Origin: Palleronia sp. THAF1
Lineage (GTDB): Bacteria; Pseudomonadota; Alphaproteobacteria; Rhodobacterales; Rhodobacteraceae
DNA length: 64,000 bases
NCBI RefSeq assembly: GCF_009363795.1
Contig: NZ_CP045420.1
Span: 477,001-541,000 of the forward strand
Reading direction: 5' to 3'
Within the stretch, counting starts at the first letter, position 1. Every line of letters starts with the position of its first letter. The notes below the pieces were generated by a model that made no database searches, was not told the DNA's origin, and saw nothing but the letters and a program-made list of their open reading frames with translations. This document shows positions 62,660-64,000 of the stretch, piece by piece. A program made the position numbers and the translations under genes.

Positions 62660-64000
62660 ATGGCTATTCTAAAGACGCTGCGCATGGTCGTGGGCGACGC
62701 GCATGTTCTGACGGGCGCGGATGCGGCGTCCTTCGCAAAGGATTGGACCGGACAGTACGAGGGTGAGCCGCTTTGCGCCGTGCGGCCCGCGAATGTACAG
62801 GAGGTCGCTGGCGTCGTTCGGGCCGCTGCGGAGGCTGGCGTTGCTGTCGTGCCCGTGGCGGGGAACACCGGATTGATGGGCGGCACGCACGCGCCGGGTC
62901 GCATCGCGCTTTCGCTGGAGCGGATGAACGCCGTGCGCGAGGTGCGGACAGAGTCGCGGCTGGCGATCGTCGAGGCGGGCGTTGTGCTCAGCCAGTTGCA
63001 CGACGCGGTGGACCAGCATGGGCTGGTCTTTCCGCTGACCTTCGGCGCGAAGGGATCGGCACGGATCGGCGGTGTGCTAGGAACGAACGCGGGTGGCTCT
63101 AACGTCCTGCGCTATGGGAGCACTCGGGCGCTGTGTCTGGGCTTGGAAGTCGTGATGGCCGACGGGCGGGTGCTGGATACCATGTCCGAACTGGTGAAGG
63201 ACAACTCCGGCTATGATCTGCGCGACCTGTTCATCGGTGCGGAGGGCACCTTGGGGATCGTAACGGCGGCGGTGTTGCGCTTGTTTCCGAAGCCCGCCGC
63301 CTATGCCACCGCGATGGTCGCGGTGCCGTCGGTCAGCGATGCGCTGGGGTTGCTGAACCAGTTGCAAACCGCGACGGGCGGCGCGGTAGAGGCGTTCGAA
63401 TATATGCCGCGCAGCTATTTCGATGCGTGGGGCAAACGCGAGCCGGGCAAGCGCCCGCCGTTCGCGCAGACCTACGATCACGCCGTGATGGTCGAGGTCG
63501 GTGCGACCGCACCGCGCGATGCAGAGCCGGGACCGGATGGAGCGGTGCCGGTCCAGGCTTACCTGGAAGAGGTGCTGGGCGAGATGATCGAGGACGGTCG
63601 CGCGCTGGATGCCGTCGTTGCGCGGTCAGAGGCGCAGCGGCGCGAGATCTGGGAGCGGCGCGAGATCGCGGGCGAACTGTCCTTGGGGCAGGGTCCGTTC
63701 GCGCTGACGGATGTGAGCGTGCCGCTGGACAAGGTCGAGACGTTCCTTAACCGTGCCTACGCGGCGTTGGAGGCCGACGACCCGGACGTGCGGCATCTGG
63801 TGGTCAGTCATCTGGGCGACGGGAACGTGCATCTGACCGTGTGGCCGTCGGACGGGGATGCGGGCTATGAGCGCGTGATGGAGATCGTCGAGGATATCAC
63901 GCAGGACTTGCGTGGATCGTTCTCTGCCGAGCACGGGATCGGGCTGGGCAAGAAGGGCGCGATGGGCCGACGCAAAAATCCGGTGGCTCTGGATGTGATG
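62660..64000 (+). CDS. FAD-linked oxidase, D-2-hydroxyacid dehydrogenase type (3' truncated by window edge)
   Basis: At least 447 residues, open to the window edge. This is a VAO/PCMH-fold flavoprotein of the GlcD/D2HGDH group. The FAD-binding segment is VVPVAGNTGLMGGTHAP (about 60-76), with GTNAGGSNVLRYGSTRAL (about 140-157) and FIGAEGTLGIVTAAVLRLF (about 192-210). The C-terminal half has SHLGDGNVHL (metal or substrate site His) and SAEHGIGLGKKG near the edge. It oxidises a D-2-hydroxy acid such as D-lactate, glycolate or D-2-hydroxyglutarate. It begins 50 bases after the esterase gene on the same strand with a GGGAGGA site. Confidence 0.88.
   Translation, partial: MAILKTLRMVVGDAHVLTGADAASFAKDWTGQYEGEPLCAVRPANVQEVAGVVRAAAEAGVAVVPVAGNTGLMGGTHAPGRIALSLERMNAVREVRTESRLAIVEAGVVLSQLHDAVDQHGLVFPLTFGAKGSARIGGVLGTNAGGSNVLRYGSTRALCLGLEVVMADGRVLDTMSELVKDNSGYDLRDLFIGAEGTLGIVTAAVLRLFPKPAAYATAMVAVPSVSDALGLLNQLQTATGGAVEAFEYMPRSYFDAWGKREPGKRPPFAQTYDHAVMVEVGATAPRDAEPGPDGAVPVQAYLEEVLGEMIEDGRALDAVVARSEAQRREIWERREIAGELSLGQGPFALTDVSVPLDKVETFLNRAYAALEADDPDVRHLVVSHLGDGNVHLTVWPSDGDAGYERVMEIVEDITQDLRGSFSAEHGIGLGKKGAMGRRKNPVALDVM

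Overview
The window looks like a chromosomal segment of a marine-type Rhodobacterales alphaproteobacterium (Rhodobacteraceae/Roseobacteraceae). The evidence is high GC, alphaproteobacterial codon use, an NDUFS4-like complex I accessory gene, the rpoZ-rsh-DUF2062-pdxJ run, and an RpiR-controlled inositol cluster. No rRNA, CRISPR array or prophage is visible. One tRNA, Gly(UCC), is present.

Region 1 (1-6.6 kb): the C-terminal part of a right-handed beta-helix protein, a small membrane-anchored acidic protein, and uvrB. Just behind uvrB is a RelA/SpoT-domain gene broken by an 842-bp IS5-family (IS427-like) element. The two gene fragments rejoin in frame if the IS and one TA are removed, but about 130 residues of the normal family core are missing, so a deletion next to the IS is likely. 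The NDUFS4-like gene follows, then about 0.8 kb with no gene.

Region 2 (6.6-27.6 kb): the most striking locus. One uninterrupted 5,851-codon gene encodes a secreted protein made of about 42 tandem Ig-like repeats (DUF11/DUF7507 type). It ends in a thrombospondin-3-like acidic stretch, a DUF11-like domain and a carboxypeptidase-regulatory-like C-terminal module. One base after its stop begins an 1,147-residue outer-membrane beta-barrel protein, so the two are almost certainly co-translated. The array has a higher-order structure: the same ordered series of repeat subtypes recurs about four times, and disulfide-capable and cysteine-free repeats occur in alternating blocks. I infer a surface adhesin or stalk with its own outer-membrane partner.

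Region 3 (27.6-31.4 kb): an accessory patch. It has a second, nearly identical IS copy in the opposite orientation, an XRE regulator with what may be the remains of a RelE/HigB-type toxin, a metallophosphoesterase that appears frameshifted, and an overlapping small protein.

Region 4 (31.4-43.8 kb): a complete-looking inositol uptake and catabolism cluster. On the minus strand are the binding protein, permease, ATPase, iolC fused to an aldolase-like domain, iolD, iolE and iolB. The RpiR regulator (iolR) lies between this operon and a divergent plus-strand operon of a Gfo/Idh oxidoreductase, iolG and a TIM-barrel isomerase. Two matching GGAACA-N3-ATT sites, one in each promoter region, are probable IolR operators.

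Region 5 (44.2-64 kb): core genes. These are an acyl-CoA synthetase, an MsbA-like ABC exporter, tRNA-Gly, dtd, an APH-type phosphotransferase with an SDR, def, a PatB-type aminotransferase, a YqaA-like membrane protein, a NYN-domain protein, folK, rpoZ, rsh, DUF2062, pdxJ, an FMN-reductase-like protein, a YbbA/YbbP-like ABC pair divergent from a TesA-like esterase, and a partial FAD-linked oxidase at the right edge.
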